A DNA stretch of 64,000 bases from Tillus elongatus. Its lineage: Eukaryota; Arthropoda; Insecta; Coleoptera; Cleridae. The notes beneath the pieces were generated by a model, which saw only the letters and a program-made list of their open reading frames with translations, made no database searches and was not told the DNA's origin. Shown piece by piece: positions 38,141 through 52,029 of the stretch; the stretch's first letter is position 1; every line of letters starts with the position of its first letter. The DNA lies in contig OZ023267.1 in NCBI GenBank assembly GCA_964006375.1, positions 34,483,766 to 34,547,765 on the forward strand, read 5' to 3'. A program made the position numbers and the translations under genes.

Positions 38141-38949
38141 AATTATATCAGAAATGTATGGCTTTTTAAGTTTAATCCTGAACACATTTTCCACATAAAA
38201 TACATTTTTTTTTGTTTCCTTGTAAAATCAATAATATACACGAAACGCACCTAGATTCGCAATTGAGGATCTTGAGAGATATGATTTTCTTTTAGTTTCT
38301 CATTAAAATGTTTACAGATTAGAGAATAAGTTATAAAAGTAAAATATGTTTAACGTTAAAAAGTGAAAAAAAAGGTGGTTAATGGGTTTAAAGGGTGTGG
38401 ACTTGTTCATAACTTGTACAGGGTGATATTTTATCATGGACAAACCGTTATTCTTGTAAATCCATTTTAAAAATAATTTTAATGGATGTGGCATCAGATA
38501 CCATTATCCCAATTCTTTAATATTTTTATTTATTTTATAATTTTTCAGATAACATAACTTTTCTTGGCCCGCCCGAAAATCAAAACTAGGACCCTCTCGC
38601 TTTGCAACCTGAACCACAATGGTGTCTTGTAGATCGTTAAATATAATCATAATCTTTAAAAGCACGCTTCATTTTGGCTGACGACCTCTCAGAATACCCC
38701 AAGGTTTTTAATTCCAACTGATATCTAATCAAATAGTTTATAATTTTTTTCGTTTATGATCCTCTACGGACGGGAAAAAAATAGATCCAAGGAATCGCTC
38801 GTCTGTCGTAAAAGGAGACTTTTTTCTTTGATTGTCTTAAACAACCTCATTTTTACACTTTTACTTTCTACCTATAATCGTTTTTGCTCATACATTCGAC
38901 AGAAAACAAAGGAAAACCACTACATCGCGCTTCTTACCCAAATCAGCAA
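38141..38949. other. No gene seen
   Basis: AT-rich and unclassified. Contains TACAGGGTGATATTTTATC at 38418, resembling a transposon end, with no partner found. Confidence 0.35.
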
Positions 38950-40500
38950 CTATGATGAACCCAGAGAATGATGACCTACCAAAACAGTTTTACCAAAACG
39001 ACCTAGTTTCTGAACAACCCTTCTAGTAGACAGGTTTTTGTCTAAAAGAGTATAATATCGTACCGTGGGTGTCGACAAGGAGGAAAGAGGCAACTTGTTA
39101 ATTCTGGACTTGAAGGTTTGGAGGTTCGGAGGAGAAGGAAAAACATGTGCCGGCAAGGAATTCCACAACTTGGAAGTCCTGGAGACAAAAGAGCGGGCAT
39201 TACAAGATGTTCTATGTCTGGTGACCTGGACAGTAAAAGGCTCCATTCGCTCTGTTCCCCTGGTAGATCTGTTAGGGGCAGCAGGTGGAGGAACTATGGA
39301 AGAAAGCTCCTCTGAGCAGTGCCCGTGCAGATATCTATAAAAGAGAGAGAGTGTGATCACCAACGGCACGTCGTTAGGCAAGGCATGACAGCCTTAGGTG
39401 AGAGTAGGGTCACCGATGAGACGTATAGCTTTCTATTAAATGGAGTCCAGGATAGCGAGTGTAGAAGCGGCAGTGGCACCCCAGATATGGGAGCAGTATT
39501 CATGGTTTGGCTTTATTTGTGAAGTATATAAGGTATAGAGATAAGCTGGTGAAAATATTTGCGAGCCCGGAAGAGGAAACCTAATTTCTTAGCAGCCGCT
39601 TCTGGAATTGATGTGTCATATTGGTGCCAATTGAGATTTCGATCCGCAGAAATGCCAACAAATGAAAATAACTCATTACTTTAAATTACTTGGTAGTTCA
39701 TTGTGAAGGGTCTACGGCTGGTGTATGTTTTATGAGATAGAAAGCAAGGCTGAGATTTGGTGGAATTGAATTTTACAAGATTTCTACTTCCCCAGTCTAA
39801 TATTTTTTGGAGATCCACTGAGACAGAACCCTACATGAGTCTGCGTTCCTCATCTAATTGGGCTAAAGAGACAGGCTTAGAATATTGTATATTTGAGTGG
39901 AGGGTGCTGTCATCCGCGTAACTGTGAAATAGGTTGGCTGTGTTAGAGAGGAGGTCATTGTTGAGGGACTACTGCCTTAATTGGATAGAGTTTAGAGGAA
40001 TGGCCATCGACGACAACAGAAATGCTCCGGTTGGAGAGGAAATTTGCTGTCCAGGTACAGAGTTTTGGTGCTTTAGATATGTCTAGAGCGACAATCTGGG
40101 ATTCACCGTGTAGTTCCATAGACTTGTTCCAAGAATGGGTGACAAAGGAAAGGAGGTCGGCAGTTGATCTGCGCTGACGGAATCCATACTGCCTGTCGTG
40201 GAGTAGGCTGTGTTTTTCAAGAAATTTTAGTAATTCGGTGTTTATATACTTTTCCATCATTTTAGAGACGACTGAAAGGAGAGAAATAGGCCTGTAGTTG
40301 CTAGGAAGCGCTTTGGATCCTTTATTGTGAACGGGTTGTACTCTAGCAGTTTTCCAGTTATCAGGGAACATGCCTCTATTGTAAGATGTCTGAAACAGAC
40401 GAGTCAGGACAGGAGCAAGTTCTGGTGCGCATTTTTTGAGAAAAATAGCTGGGATCTCGTCAAGGCCAGTGGCTTTCCTGGTATTAAGAGAGGAGAGCAT
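38950..40500 (-). pseudogene. LINE-A RT, decayed copy 3
   Basis: The N-terminal block is open at 39955-40500 (NTRKATGLDEIPAIFLKKC, LPSNYRPISLLSVVSKMMEK, LDISKAPKLCTW with a deletion fusing two motifs). The C-terminal block is open at 38950-39381 (LFYRYLHGHCSEELSS, RTSKLWNSLPAHVFPSP). The catalytic region between them is broken by stops and deletions. Confidence 0.85.
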
Positions 40501-40541
40501 CTTTCGTACCTTTTTTAGTTTTAAAAATAATATCCGTCCAA
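39000..40541 (-). mobile_element. LINE family A, copy 3 (old, decayed)
   Basis: Same family and strand as copies 1 and 2, but far more diverged. It has internal deletions (the YADD to B-motif block around 39960 and about 60 bases near 40070) and a truncated 5' end at about 40541. Confidence 0.85.
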
Positions 40542-40969
40542 AGATATCGTAAGATGCTTATTTATATATTTAAGTTAAATTTCTATGTGCTGTACTAATT
40601 TGATCTAAATATATTTATTAAGGTTAGCATCCCTAGTGAAGTCTATGAAAGAGAACATAACACTTCTATTACTGTACGCTTTCTGCATAAAGGTTATACC
40701 GTTAAGGGGGAGTGGTAGTTTTTCCTTCAAGACTGTAGAGCTTCTCCCTTCATCTCGAGTGCATATTGCAAGAAAAAATAACATGGTTCAGTTCAGCTAT
40801 GCTAGAAGTGTCACAAGGGCAGCAAGGGCCACCTTTAATTTTTATCTTGTGAAGGTGATATAGGAAGATGCCGCGTCCTATAGTTATTCGATGATAAATG
40901 TCTGCGAAGCGGAAACTCTTTATATAAAATCAATTGGTTAGAGCTTAAGCGGCTGTTAGCCGAATTGGC
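40542..40969. other. Unidentified 75-codon frame and spacer
   Basis: The plus-strand frame at 40636-40863 starts with MKSMKENITLLLLYAFCIKV, which could be a signal peptide, but no donor, promoter or homologue is recognised. Probably chance. Confidence 0.2.
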
Positions 40970-41535
40970 CGATTTGTACCAATAAAGCTACCATTTTTTA
41001 CAAAGTGTTTTTATCAGAGGAAAGAGATCATTTCTACTATAATAATCAAACCTAGGCCATCTCCGGAAGCAATTTTTGCATGTTGCTGATTTTCAGTAAG
41101 TTGTGCATGGCCTTTAACCAATACCATAATAACTGCTTTTTGTGATGTGGTTAAACGTCGATTTGTACCAATAATGTTGCCATTTAGTTTTACAAAGTGT
41201 TTTTATCAGTGGAAAGAGATCACTTCTATTATAATACTTAAGGCCTAGGCCATCTCTCGAGGCAATTTTTGTATATTGCTCAATTCCAGTAAGTTGTTCG
41301 TGGTCTTTAACCCATACCATAATAACTGTTTTTTGTTGTTGTTGAAGAACGATTTGTACCAATAATGTTGTCATTTGGTTTTACAAAGTGTTTTATCAGT
41401 AGAAGAGATCATTCTACTATAATAATTAAGGCCTATACCACTTCTCGAAGCACTTTTAACATATTGCTCAGTTCCAATAAGTTGTGCTTGGCTTTTAACC
41501 CATACCATAAAAAACAGTTTTATGTTGTTGTTGAA
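40970..41535. repeat. Tandem repeat, three units of about 190 bp
   Basis: Units begin with CGATTTGTACCAATAA at 40970, 41159 and 41350. Each contains ACAAAGTGTTTT, AAAGAGATCA-like, GGCCTA or CCTAGGCC, and TAACC(C)ATACCATAA. Units are clearly diverged. Confidence 0.8.
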
Positions 41536-41552
41536 TGCATTTTATTGTTTTA

Positions 41553-41683
41553 TTAGTGAATTTTGTTAAAAAAAATTCACTAATGAGAAGATCCCGACTT
41601 TTGAATTTTGAAAAAATTTCTTCAAATGAGCGCTAATTAGGCCCCCCAGAAAACATATCCGAGGTCAGTTTCAATTTTTATAT

Positions 41684-41762
<79 letters not shown>

Positions 41763-42880
41763 TATATATATATATATATATATTTATCTATATATGTATC
41801 ACACCGATAACTCAAAAAATAATAGGCCGATTTTAATTAAATTTGGTGAAAAAATTCCTTTTGCAAATGGCTTGGATGAGTTCGTTAGCCAGGAAAATCT
41901 GCCCAGGTTTTCTTGGAAAATTTTGTGTTTTCTTTCGAAAAAAATTTATATCTCCGGAATTAACAAAGTGAAGGCAACCAAATTTGGTACGCAGGTTTAT
42001 ATCCTTATAGGTAAGTTAACTACCAAAATTTAGCTATGTAGGTCAAAAGACAAAAAAGTTATAGGTATTTAAAGAAAATTAAATTGGGGTTTTCCTCAAA
42101 ACGTCAAAGTGGAGATTTAAAATGTCAAAATTGGCAACATTTAGGCAAATAACTTGAATCCAGTACGGGCTATAGAAATAAAATGTCTCAAGAAGGATGT
42201 TTTACAAACCCTAAAGTCTTAGTTTCAACCGTCATTGTCCTTCATTTTACTAAAATGTTTGCAGAAAATTCATTTCAAATAGACCCTTTCTCTGATGCTC
42301 GTCAGTAGCCTTAGCTATAGAGTTTATCGTTTAATGGTATATAATTTTTGTCGAATTTTCGTAAACAATCAATAAAGCTCAATATATCCGTTATTATATA
42401 AGATATGAAAAAAATTCGTATATATTAATTATAGGGTGTCTTGAGCTACATCTTAAAATAATATTTCTACAATCACAGGCTGGCCCATAAGTCGTTGGTG
42501 ATACAAATTTCCTTTTTTTTTTTAAATCAAACACGCCCTATGTTATTGCATTTTTGTATTTTCCATCGAAATATAATGCATGTTTGTAAGAAAAGAAATT
42601 CTGGACGCAGAAAGTGCGTTATGGTAGCAGCTCAATTTGCTATTAACCTATAAGGTTGACCAAGAAATGTGTTTTTTCGGGAACACTTTAAGTTTACTTT
42701 TGGAATTTTTTTTACATTTTCACACAATAAAGTTATTTTGATGAAACGTGGCACATTGTTTTTACTATATAGGTTATACTGGTAACCAAATTCTGCTTTC
42801 TTAAAAAAACACATATATTTGCTATTAAAAACATTTTTATGAAAATTCACTACCATAACGCACTTGCTGCGTCCCGGACT
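41553..42880 (+). mobile_element. TA-core hairpin element, complete long form
   Basis: H-end (AGTGAATTTTGTTAAAAAAA), shared block, (TA)n 41687-41796, core, long interior, C-end (CACTACCATAACGCACTTGC) and T-run. Very similar to the copies at 35354 and 43375. Confidence 0.8.
41687..41796. repeat. (TA)n microsatellite, slightly interrupted
   Basis: Core array of the element at 41553-42880. Confidence 0.95.
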
Positions 42881-43140
42881 TTTTATTATTTTACTTATAT
42901 TACAAACGACTTTGGATCTGTGCACGGTGGCGTCTGCATTTTGTATTGACTTTTCTACTGAGAGGGCGTTAAAGTTTAATTAATTAAGTAAAAGTTTATT
43001 TGCTTCGTATGAGGCAGAGATATGTTCACTTTTGGAGTATTGTTTCCATATCTGAGGTAAACGCCCTCACAGGGGTCTTACGCCTAACTTTCTATGCTAT
43101 GCTGTTTTAATTGTGTGTTTTATGTTTGTTCATTAAAATA
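42881..43140. other. No gene seen
   Basis: Short unclassified spacer. Confidence 0.4.
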
Positions 43141-43357
43141 TAAGTACACTTGGAGAACCCAAATCACCACACTACATAGTTTTTAAGATCTGACGCTCGT
43201 TTCACTTTTTTCACATTCTTTGCGAATTTTTCATCCTCTGATGGCGCTAACTTTGTTAGTGAAACGATCGTCATGGCTTTAAAAAGGTGTGTTTTTGGTT
43301 CTCTTAGTGTACTAACCAGTGTTCATCGCAGGTTCCAATCTTCACCCATTAAAGCTA
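43141..43357. mobile_element. Foldback MITE FB1, copy with both arms
   Basis: The left arm (TAAGTACACTTGGAGAACCC...) and right arm (GTTAGTGAAACGATCGTCA ... GGTTCCAATCTTCAC) are inverted copies of each other and match the copy at 3884. Confidence 0.75.
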
Positions 43358-43374
43358 TACTTAAGTTTTCACTT

Positions 43375-44757
<1,383 letters not shown>

Positions 44758-45061
44758 TTTTTTAAAGTCATATGTTGAAATAATGAAATAATGAGGCAGT
44801 TAATTTGCCAACACTGAAAGGTAAATGACGAACTGCACCTAATTAGGCTGATAACTTGTTTACTCAACATTGTTGTAATTAGTAGCTTCATTAGAGGAAA
44901 CTAATTGTTGTAACGCCATTGAAGTAGAGCATTTGTCACGTAACTTAAAATTTTATCAATAAAATTAATCTATATTTTGCTACCCAACTACAGTGTGCTC
45001 AGAATAACAAATTTCCAGCATATTGTTGGATATGTACCTTAATATGAGGTAATATTTTTTA
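44758..45061. other. No gene seen
   Basis: AT-rich spacer; nothing recognised. Confidence 0.4.
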
Positions 45062-45170
45062 TTAGTGAATTTTCGTAGAAAAAATTTACCATTGAGGAGA
45101 AAATATTTCTTCAAATGAGCGCGAACCAGGCCCTCTAGATCACATATTTGGGGTCATGTTTTTATATATA
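45062..45170 (+). mobile_element. Half TA-core element cut at its TA core
   Basis: H-end (AGTGAATTTTCGTAGAAAAA) and shortened shared block ending TTTTTATATATA, immediately followed by CAGGATAGTTCAAATTCG at 45171. Confidence 0.55.
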
Positions 45171-45817
45171 CAGGATAGTTCAAATTCGAGCCATACCAAT
45201 AGGATCTTGTAAACTGTAAACGATACGAGGATGCCTAAATTTGGGCTAAGTTGCGCGTTTCTATGGTGACTAATTATCTGACGGAAAATTAGGGGTCATA
45301 TTTAGTTTTTTAATTATTCGAAAAAAACGGAAATTTTCAGTTTCAGTTTTTTTTTGTTTTCAAGCGAATACCGAAAGAACTAGACTTTCTTAACTATGAC
45401 ACTGTTAAGACACTTTTTTATGGGGAATCTAAATTAATTAATGTATTTTCCTAGGCGCTCTTGATGCAAGAGTTACAATATTTAACTTTGATTTTTCTTG
45501 CGGGCGCCATATTGGATTTTTGCGTTTTTAAAACGTCTTTTTTTTTCTGATTACAACGATATATTGCACGATACTATCACATCTTACCTGCTAACAAAAT
45601 TTGGAAAAAGTGATTTCTGCGACGAATGCTTTGGAAGGGACGTCAATAAACTTATTTAACGGTCTAAATATTGACAGATCAGCTAAACTTTGACGTTCAT
45701 AGTATTTATGTACATTGTCTCTGTGGCATTTAATAAAAAATCATGAGTTTTACAAATTTCTACATCTGTATTTAGCATGAAACTTTTCGAACACGTAGTA
45801 ATCGAAAAATATAAAAA
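45171..45817. other. Unclassified sequence starting CAGGATAG
   Basis: Probably the left end of a TA-inserting transposon, but no right end or coding part was found before 45818. Confidence 0.3.
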
Positions 45818-46573
<756 letters not shown>

Positions 46574-47589
46574 AGAATAAACTTACGGACTGACTTAATT
46601 CGCTATTTTGTACTCCTGTGGATTATATGAAATGTTTTTATATATTAAAATAGTTCAATAAAATACCCTGCTGGCTTTGTTTCAAATCTTTGGATCTGGC
46701 GTTGTTTGGAACCCATGGTCTCAATAACGCCAATTGCACTTTCAAACATAAGTTTTTTATAAAAGTTATTTTATGAATTATTATATAATTTCGTCTACGT
46801 AGGGTTTAGATGATAATTATAAGTGAAATAAGTCTGGAGTTATTTGGCTCACATACCTTATGAGCCAAACTTTAGGTCTCCAAGTTAAAAGTAAAAAAAA
46901 ACTTGTAAGCATTTAAATAAAAATTTGGTTTCACTGGTGATATTGGAACGACACAAAACCAAAATACTTTGTGTGGTTATCAAAGTTAATTGAATATTAC
47001 AGGCAAAGTTTTCTTAGCACACAATGATCGAGAAATGCCAGAACAATTGCTATATAAATTTATAGTTTTTCTCCTTAAAACGTCAAAATCGTGAATTAAA
47101 ACGTCTGGAAATTTCTAGGAAAGGATTCTGAAACGACTGCGCGTTATGTAAAACAAATATCGTAAGAAGGGGGTTTTGAAAACCCTTAAGTTTCTGTCAT
47201 AACCGTCATTGTCCTCCAGTTTACTGAAATATTGATATTTTAAATAGACTGTTTCTCTGATACTTTGGCAGTATTTTCAGTTATACAGTTTGTGGTTTAA
47301 CAACCTATCATTTTTAACAAATTGTCGTAGAAAACATTCGCTTGTGTGTTGACCGCGGCTTTGAATTGATTATCAGTGGCACCCAAAATTTTCTTCCTTA
47401 AACGCCTATAACTTTTTTTCTTCTAACTTGCGTATCTAAATTTTAGTGCATTGTTTACTTTTTATGATATAAAGCCGGGTACCGCATTTGGTTGCCATAA
47501 CTGTGTTATTTCCCGAGATATAAAAATTTTCCGAAAGAAAAACAATATTTTCCGGGAAAACCTGGGCCGATTTTCTTGGCCCAGGTTTA
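46574..47589. other. Repeat debris, no gene seen
   Basis: 46574-46850 unclassified. From 46860 it is a diverged TA-core interior, with CCGGGAAAACCTGGGCCGAT near 47550 on the plus strand. Confidence 0.4.
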
Positions 47590-48116
47590 TATAAAAGAAT
47601 ATATAAAAGAATTACTGACGGACTGACTGACTGACTGACTAATATATCAACGCACAACCCAAACTACTGGGTCTAGAGACTTGAAATTTTGCACAGAGGT
47701 TCCTGTTATAATGTAGGCAAGCACTGAATTTGAAGATTTCAGATTTTTTGAATTTGTACCCCTTTCGGTTTTTCGGTTGTGCGGTTGTTCGGTTTCTTAA
47801 TGATTTATTCATCTATTTATCTGTTTAACTGTCAGATTAGTTTGCAGTTCATTAGGTGGCTGGTATTTTCGTACTTAATTCTTTGTAATGTAGGTATTTA
47901 AGTTTTTTGTTAACCGATACAAGATAGGTGTTAAGTGTTGGGTACAGTTATTAATACGTAGTTTGTATATATTCGTACTTCATTATAGTTTAGGTGTTAA
48001 AGTTGGTAAAAATTTAGAGGTATAAGATAGGTATTGGGTATATAGATGTAATATATAAAAACGAGCAAGCAGCTGTTATTAATTACATATTACTACAAAC
48101 ATTTTAAGGATAACAA

Positions 48117-48613
48117 ATGATTTATAGTTCAATAGACTCTCTAGTAAATAAAGAAGACGCCGTTCGTTACCAAGTAGGAATTTTGAACACTCTAAACACA
48201 CCTGGTCTTCCATACCATCGGCTTTTGTTACGTGTGGGCACACCCGTAATGTTGCTTAGCAATTTAAAACCACCCAAGCTTTGTAATGATACTAGGCTAC
48301 AAGTTATAGCTTTGCATCGTAATGTAGTAGAGGCGACTATTGTAACCGAGTCTGCTCAAGGAGAAATTGTATTTGTTCTGCATATCCCTTTGATTGTAAA
48401 TGATCTGCCTTTTAAATTCAAGAGATTGCAGTTTCCCCTAAAAGTATACTTCGCTGTGACAATTAATAAGTCACAGGGGCACACTCTAAGATTAGCAGGA
48501 GTTGACTTAAGACAGGATTGTTTCTGTCATGGCCAATTTTACGTAGCGGTTTCGCGTGTGAGCTCACCCCATAGTCTAAAATAGTAAAGGATGGCGTATA
48601 TAAAGAAATACTA
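48117..48613 (+). pseudogene. Helitron helicase (PIF1-like) C-terminal fragment
   Basis: Open at 48117-48584. Motifs include TPGLPYHRLLLRVGTPVMLL, PPKLCNDTRLQVIAL, LPFKFKRLQFPLKVYFAVTI followed by NKSQGHTL, and CHGQFYVAVSRVSSPHSLK. These are the last superfamily-1B helicase motifs of Helitron Rep/Hel proteins. A one-base deletion after SLK shifts the frame; restoring it gives KIVKDGVYKEIL and the natural stop near 48613. The Rep domain and helicase N-terminus are missing. Confidence 0.88.
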
Positions 48614-48708
48614 TAAAACAAATCAAATTTTTCCTTTTTTCACCTCTAACTGCTGACTTGAAATGTTGAGTTTCTTCTTCTGCAATATTAGCCGTGAGTT
48701 TAGATTTA

Positions 48709-48809
<101 letters not shown>

Positions 48810-48918
48810 AGTTTGTGTGGTATTTATGATTATGCTAGGTCTAAACAGCCTAAAAATATGGTTCTTATTAATATTTTAAATGAAATCCACGCGGACGAAG
48901 TCGTTGACAACAGCTAGT

Positions 48919-49354
48919 AATTATAATTTTTGCATTTCCGTGGTAACAATAAGATTAAAGGAAACCAGCAGCAAAATTACTCCACTTATTTTATTTTCTA
49001 AAATATTATATTTTCGGAATGACAACACAATTCATATAAGGGATAAAATAAGTCCTTAATCGAATTACAGTATGGGATAAGGATGGCTTTCTGTACCTTC
49101 ACTTGAAGAAAGTAAATTTTTAAAATGAATTTTATTAAAATCACATAGTTATTTTAGACTTTTTAGTAAATTTTCGTAAAAAATAGTACTGCAAATTGAA
49201 TCATAACTTCCACATAGCTGTGATAATCTGATCTCGTCAGAAAGACATTCCCATGAAATGAATTTGTGGTACATGACTTGACCACAAAGAAAATATTCGT
49301 ATTCTTGTACCCATAAACTTCTGAAACGTTATATTACTCGAATATTAGTTTTCA
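48919..49354. other. No gene seen
   Basis: AT-rich, unclassified. Confidence 0.4.
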
Positions 49355-49965
49355 CCAAATCGCCGCTCATTTATCCCGTACTCCATTAAACGATATTACC
49401 CAAAAACAATTCGTAGAGTTCCTTTATCGGGTGCTAACTGTATACCAAATTTGAACATGATATCTCCATTCGTTCGAACGTTATGGGCCTATTAACAGAC
49501 AGACGTACATGACGACATACCGACAGACAAGAAAATTTCGTTCCAGAATCAAGTCTTCTACATGTTTTGAGACTTTTTACGCAGTTTTAGCAAAAAAAAA
49601 TGTCGAAATTTTTGTCAACAATACTCCACCCCCACACATTCAACCCTTAATTTAATTTCAACACAAAATACCAAATGTTTGATGAAATTAAAAGATTTCT
49701 AATAAATAAACCCTAAAACGTTACATTACTAGAGTTTCAACGAAAAAATATCAATTTTCACCAAATCACCTCCGTGCTAAAGCGATTTTACCCAAAAACA
49801 ATCCGAACTGTTCGTTTGTCGAGTGCTAAGTATATACCAAATTTGAAGACGATATCTCAATTCGTTTTAAAGTTATCGTGGCCACAAACAGACAGACATG
49901 CAGACCGACAGACAAAAAAAATATCATTCCCAAATCATGTTTTCTGTATGTTTTGATGCTTTTTA
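49355..49965. repeat. Two tandem copies of an AGACAGAC-bearing repeat
   Basis: Two diverged units (about 49355-49600 and 49740-49965) each contain TTTCACCAAATC, TTACCCAAAAACAAT, ATACCAAATTTGAA, GATATCTC and an ACAGACAGAC run. A third copy in reverse lies at 54,355-54,500. Confidence 0.65.
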
Positions 49966-50045
49966 CGGCGTTTAAGCGATAAAAACAATTTTGAAATTTT
50001 TGTCGCCAACGCGATACTTCCACACGTTGTGACGATATGGAAGTA

Positions 50046-50156
50046 AAATTCACTAATAGGGAGGTCTAGACTTTGGAATTTTGAAATAATTCCTTCAAAC
50101 GAGCGGAAACTAGGGCCCCTAGAACCCACATCCGGAGTCAGTTTCGATTTTTATAT

Positions 50157-50249
<93 letters not shown>
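50046..50249 (+). mobile_element. TA-core element, H-end half plus TA array
   Basis: AATTCACTAATAGGGAGG, shared block (GGGCCCCTAGAACCCACATC) and (TA)n 50160-50249. The distal half is replaced by the SINE at 50250. Confidence 0.6.
50160..50249. repeat. (TA)n microsatellite
   Basis: Lies between the H-end half element and the second-family SINE. Confidence 0.95.
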
Positions 50250-50253
<4 letters not shown>

Positions 50254-50483
50254 CACCACAGTAGACAAATTCCGCGCCCAGAAGTCTTTCACTTGTGCGA
50301 GGGGAGCTTATACACAATACACACATACAGACAAAGGACACCGTTCATAACTCATCAGAAGCCGGTCTTTCCACATTCGAGTGAAAAAGACCGACTGTCC
50401 GAATATATAACTCGAACCCGCGACCTCCTAGTCCAATTCAAGAGGTTACTCACCTCGCAAACTGAGCTATTCAGCCTGTAAAT
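50250..50483 (-). mobile_element. Second tRNA-derived SINE family
   Basis: The minus strand starts GGCTGAATAGCTCAGTTTGC (A box TAGCTCAGTTTG) and has B box GGTTCGAGTT 50 bases on, with a cloverleaf-like spacing. A 150-base body follows, ending in the (TA)n at 50249. Sequence is unrelated to the seven-copy SINE. The single copy here and TA arrays at both ends make the boundaries uncertain. Confidence 0.55.
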
Positions 50484-50490
50484 ACATACA

Positions 50491-50493
<3 letters not shown>

Positions 50494-50578
<85 letters not shown>
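50494..50578. repeat. (TA)n microsatellite
   Basis: Array flanking the left side of the foldback MITE at 50582. Confidence 0.95.
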
Positions 50579-50579
<1 letters not shown>

Positions 50580-50581
50580 TT

Positions 50582-50908
50582 AAAAATTGTAGGATAGCTG
50601 TCAGTTGCAAAATAAAAACTCTTTATTAATTGTCGAGCTTTCGGAATAACTTATTCCATTATCAAGCAAATAACGCGAGTTTTACTTGAACTAATTAATG
50701 AATAACAAACATGCAAAAAAACCTTTTTGAAAATTTGACTGAAGTCGATAAAAGGTTTTATCATGTTTGTTATTTATTAATTACTTTAAGTTTAATAATT
50801 AGTTTAACTCGCGTTATATCCTTGATGATGGAATAAATTTTACCAAAAGCTCGAAAATTAATATAGACTTTTTATTCCGCCACTGACGGCTATCCCACAA
50901 TTTTTAAG
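50582..50908. mobile_element. Foldback MITE FB3 between TA arrays
   Basis: Arms of about 135 bases (50582-50715, 50765-50908) are inverted copies sharing AAAAATTGT(A/G)GGATAGC, ATTAATT(G/T)TCGAGCTTT, TTATTCCAT(T/C)ATCAAG and AACGCGAGTT. A (TA)n array flanks each side. No coding capacity. Confidence 0.75.
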
Positions 50909-50938
50909 AAAATAATAATATTACAGTCACAACAACTG

Positions 50939-50943
<5 letters not shown>

Positions 50944-51025
<82 letters not shown>
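50944..51025. repeat. (TA)n microsatellite
   Basis: Array flanking the right side of FB3; followed by the tail of a TA-core C-end (CTTGCTGCATCCAGA). Confidence 0.95.
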
Positions 51026-51026
<1 letters not shown>

Positions 51027-51323
51027 TTGCTGCATCCAGATTTTTTTCCATGAGAAACGCAAATCCAAACAAAATTGACAGCATGTTTAAAATGTTGGCT
51101 TCATTTTTGTTCCTGTTATCGATTGTAGGTTTTATATGTTTTTAATGTGTAATAACTGCAGGGTTACAATATATATACGGTTTGTTTTGAGTTAAATGAT
51201 GTTTATGTTTACTGTAACTGTATGCTGAGCTGTATTGGGATATAAGGGATAATATTATATCTATTAAAAATGCCTGGTGTTTTTGTGAGTTTATGGTGAA
51301 AAGTTACGCATATGTTCTCTTAC
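51026..51323. other. Start of intron 1 of the secreted-protein gene
   Basis: Runs from the donor at 51323 into repeats. Only a 22-base C-end scrap (51026-51047) is recognised. Confidence 0.35.
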
Positions 51324-51396
51324 CTTGAGCCTCTGCACTGTGATAGGAGACGACTCCAATTATGATAAACGTGATCAATATTTGAGCGTACTTCAT
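51324..51396 (-). CDS. Signal-peptide first exon of a secreted protein gene
   Basis: The minus strand reads ATG plus 24 codons and one extra base, then a strong donor (G|GTAAGAG at 51323). The 24 residues form a textbook signal peptide: Lys2, a hydrophobic core at residues 6-16 (ILITFIIIGVV), and an Ala21-Glu22-Ala23 cleavage site before Gln24. The ATG context is AACCATGA, a good eukaryotic start, and a TATA box lies 66 bases upstream. The exon ends in phase 1, which fits both acceptors found downstream on the same strand at 27242 and 4872. The next exon must therefore be at least 24 kb away, across transposon-rich intron. Seen directly: signal peptide, donor, TATA box, phase. Inferred: joining to the two terminal exons. 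Function is unknown. Confidence 0.75.
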
Positions 51397-51461
51397 GGTT
51401 GCTTTGGTTCGGTCACTTTTTCAAACCCTTGGCAAATAACATGCATCCAAATGTGTCACAA

Positions 51462-51469
51462 CTTTTATA
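51462..51469 (-). promoter_or_regulatory. TATA box of the secreted-protein gene
   Basis: The minus strand reads TATAAAAG, a perfect TATA box, with its downstream edge 65 bases before the ATG at 51396. A start site about 30 bases downstream would leave a 5' UTR of roughly 35-45 bases. No other promoter element was recognised. Confidence 0.55.
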
Positions 51470-52029
51470 TTGCCGTGAAAATTACCTTTTTAGTTACATT
51501 ATTAGTATGCAAATTATCTGTTATCACATGTGATTAGTCTTTGCATATGTATGATAAAAATTACGAATGGAAACCTATCAACTAATTACCTGTTCTGTTC
51601 AAATTTGTTTTTCAGTTTTGGGACATATACGTAAAAGTGTGAGGCACAAATACAGGTTTTTAAGCGTAGGCTTCTTATCATATGAGGTGTTCATTCCAAT
51701 TATTGACGTTGACGTGCTTTCTGTTTGTTTCAGTCCGGACAGTACATCTTCTGTTAACTTTAAACCAAACTAGAGCTCGCTCCGTTATAATTTTCGAAAG
51801 GAAAATCATCATCAACTTTATGAGTCTCTTGAGTAGGAAGTTGAGAATCTCTGAGTGTCGTTAATGATTCACAAGGCGTGTAAAATGTTCTACAATTTAA
51901 TATATGAATCATTCAGACTTTTTGTTTCCTTATATGCTCCAAGGCGCCAGGAATACCGTCCCTGGTTGATCTTGGAGATTATCATACATTTAAAATGTAA
52001 GCAGATAGCACCTTGTAATTATTGGAGAT
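51470..52029. other. Upstream region of the secreted-protein gene
   Basis: No coding signal. The short plus-strand ORFs at 51567 and 51682 overlap in different frames and have no features. Confidence 0.35.

Noticed and set aside
40636..40863. Possible second signal-peptide exon (plus strand)
   Set aside because: No splice donor in phase, no TATA box, wrong strand for the secreted gene, and a weak hydrophobic core.
51325..51537. Plus-strand 70-codon ORF over the signal exon
   Set aside because: Shadow of the minus-strand signal-peptide exon and its TATA region; no features of its own.
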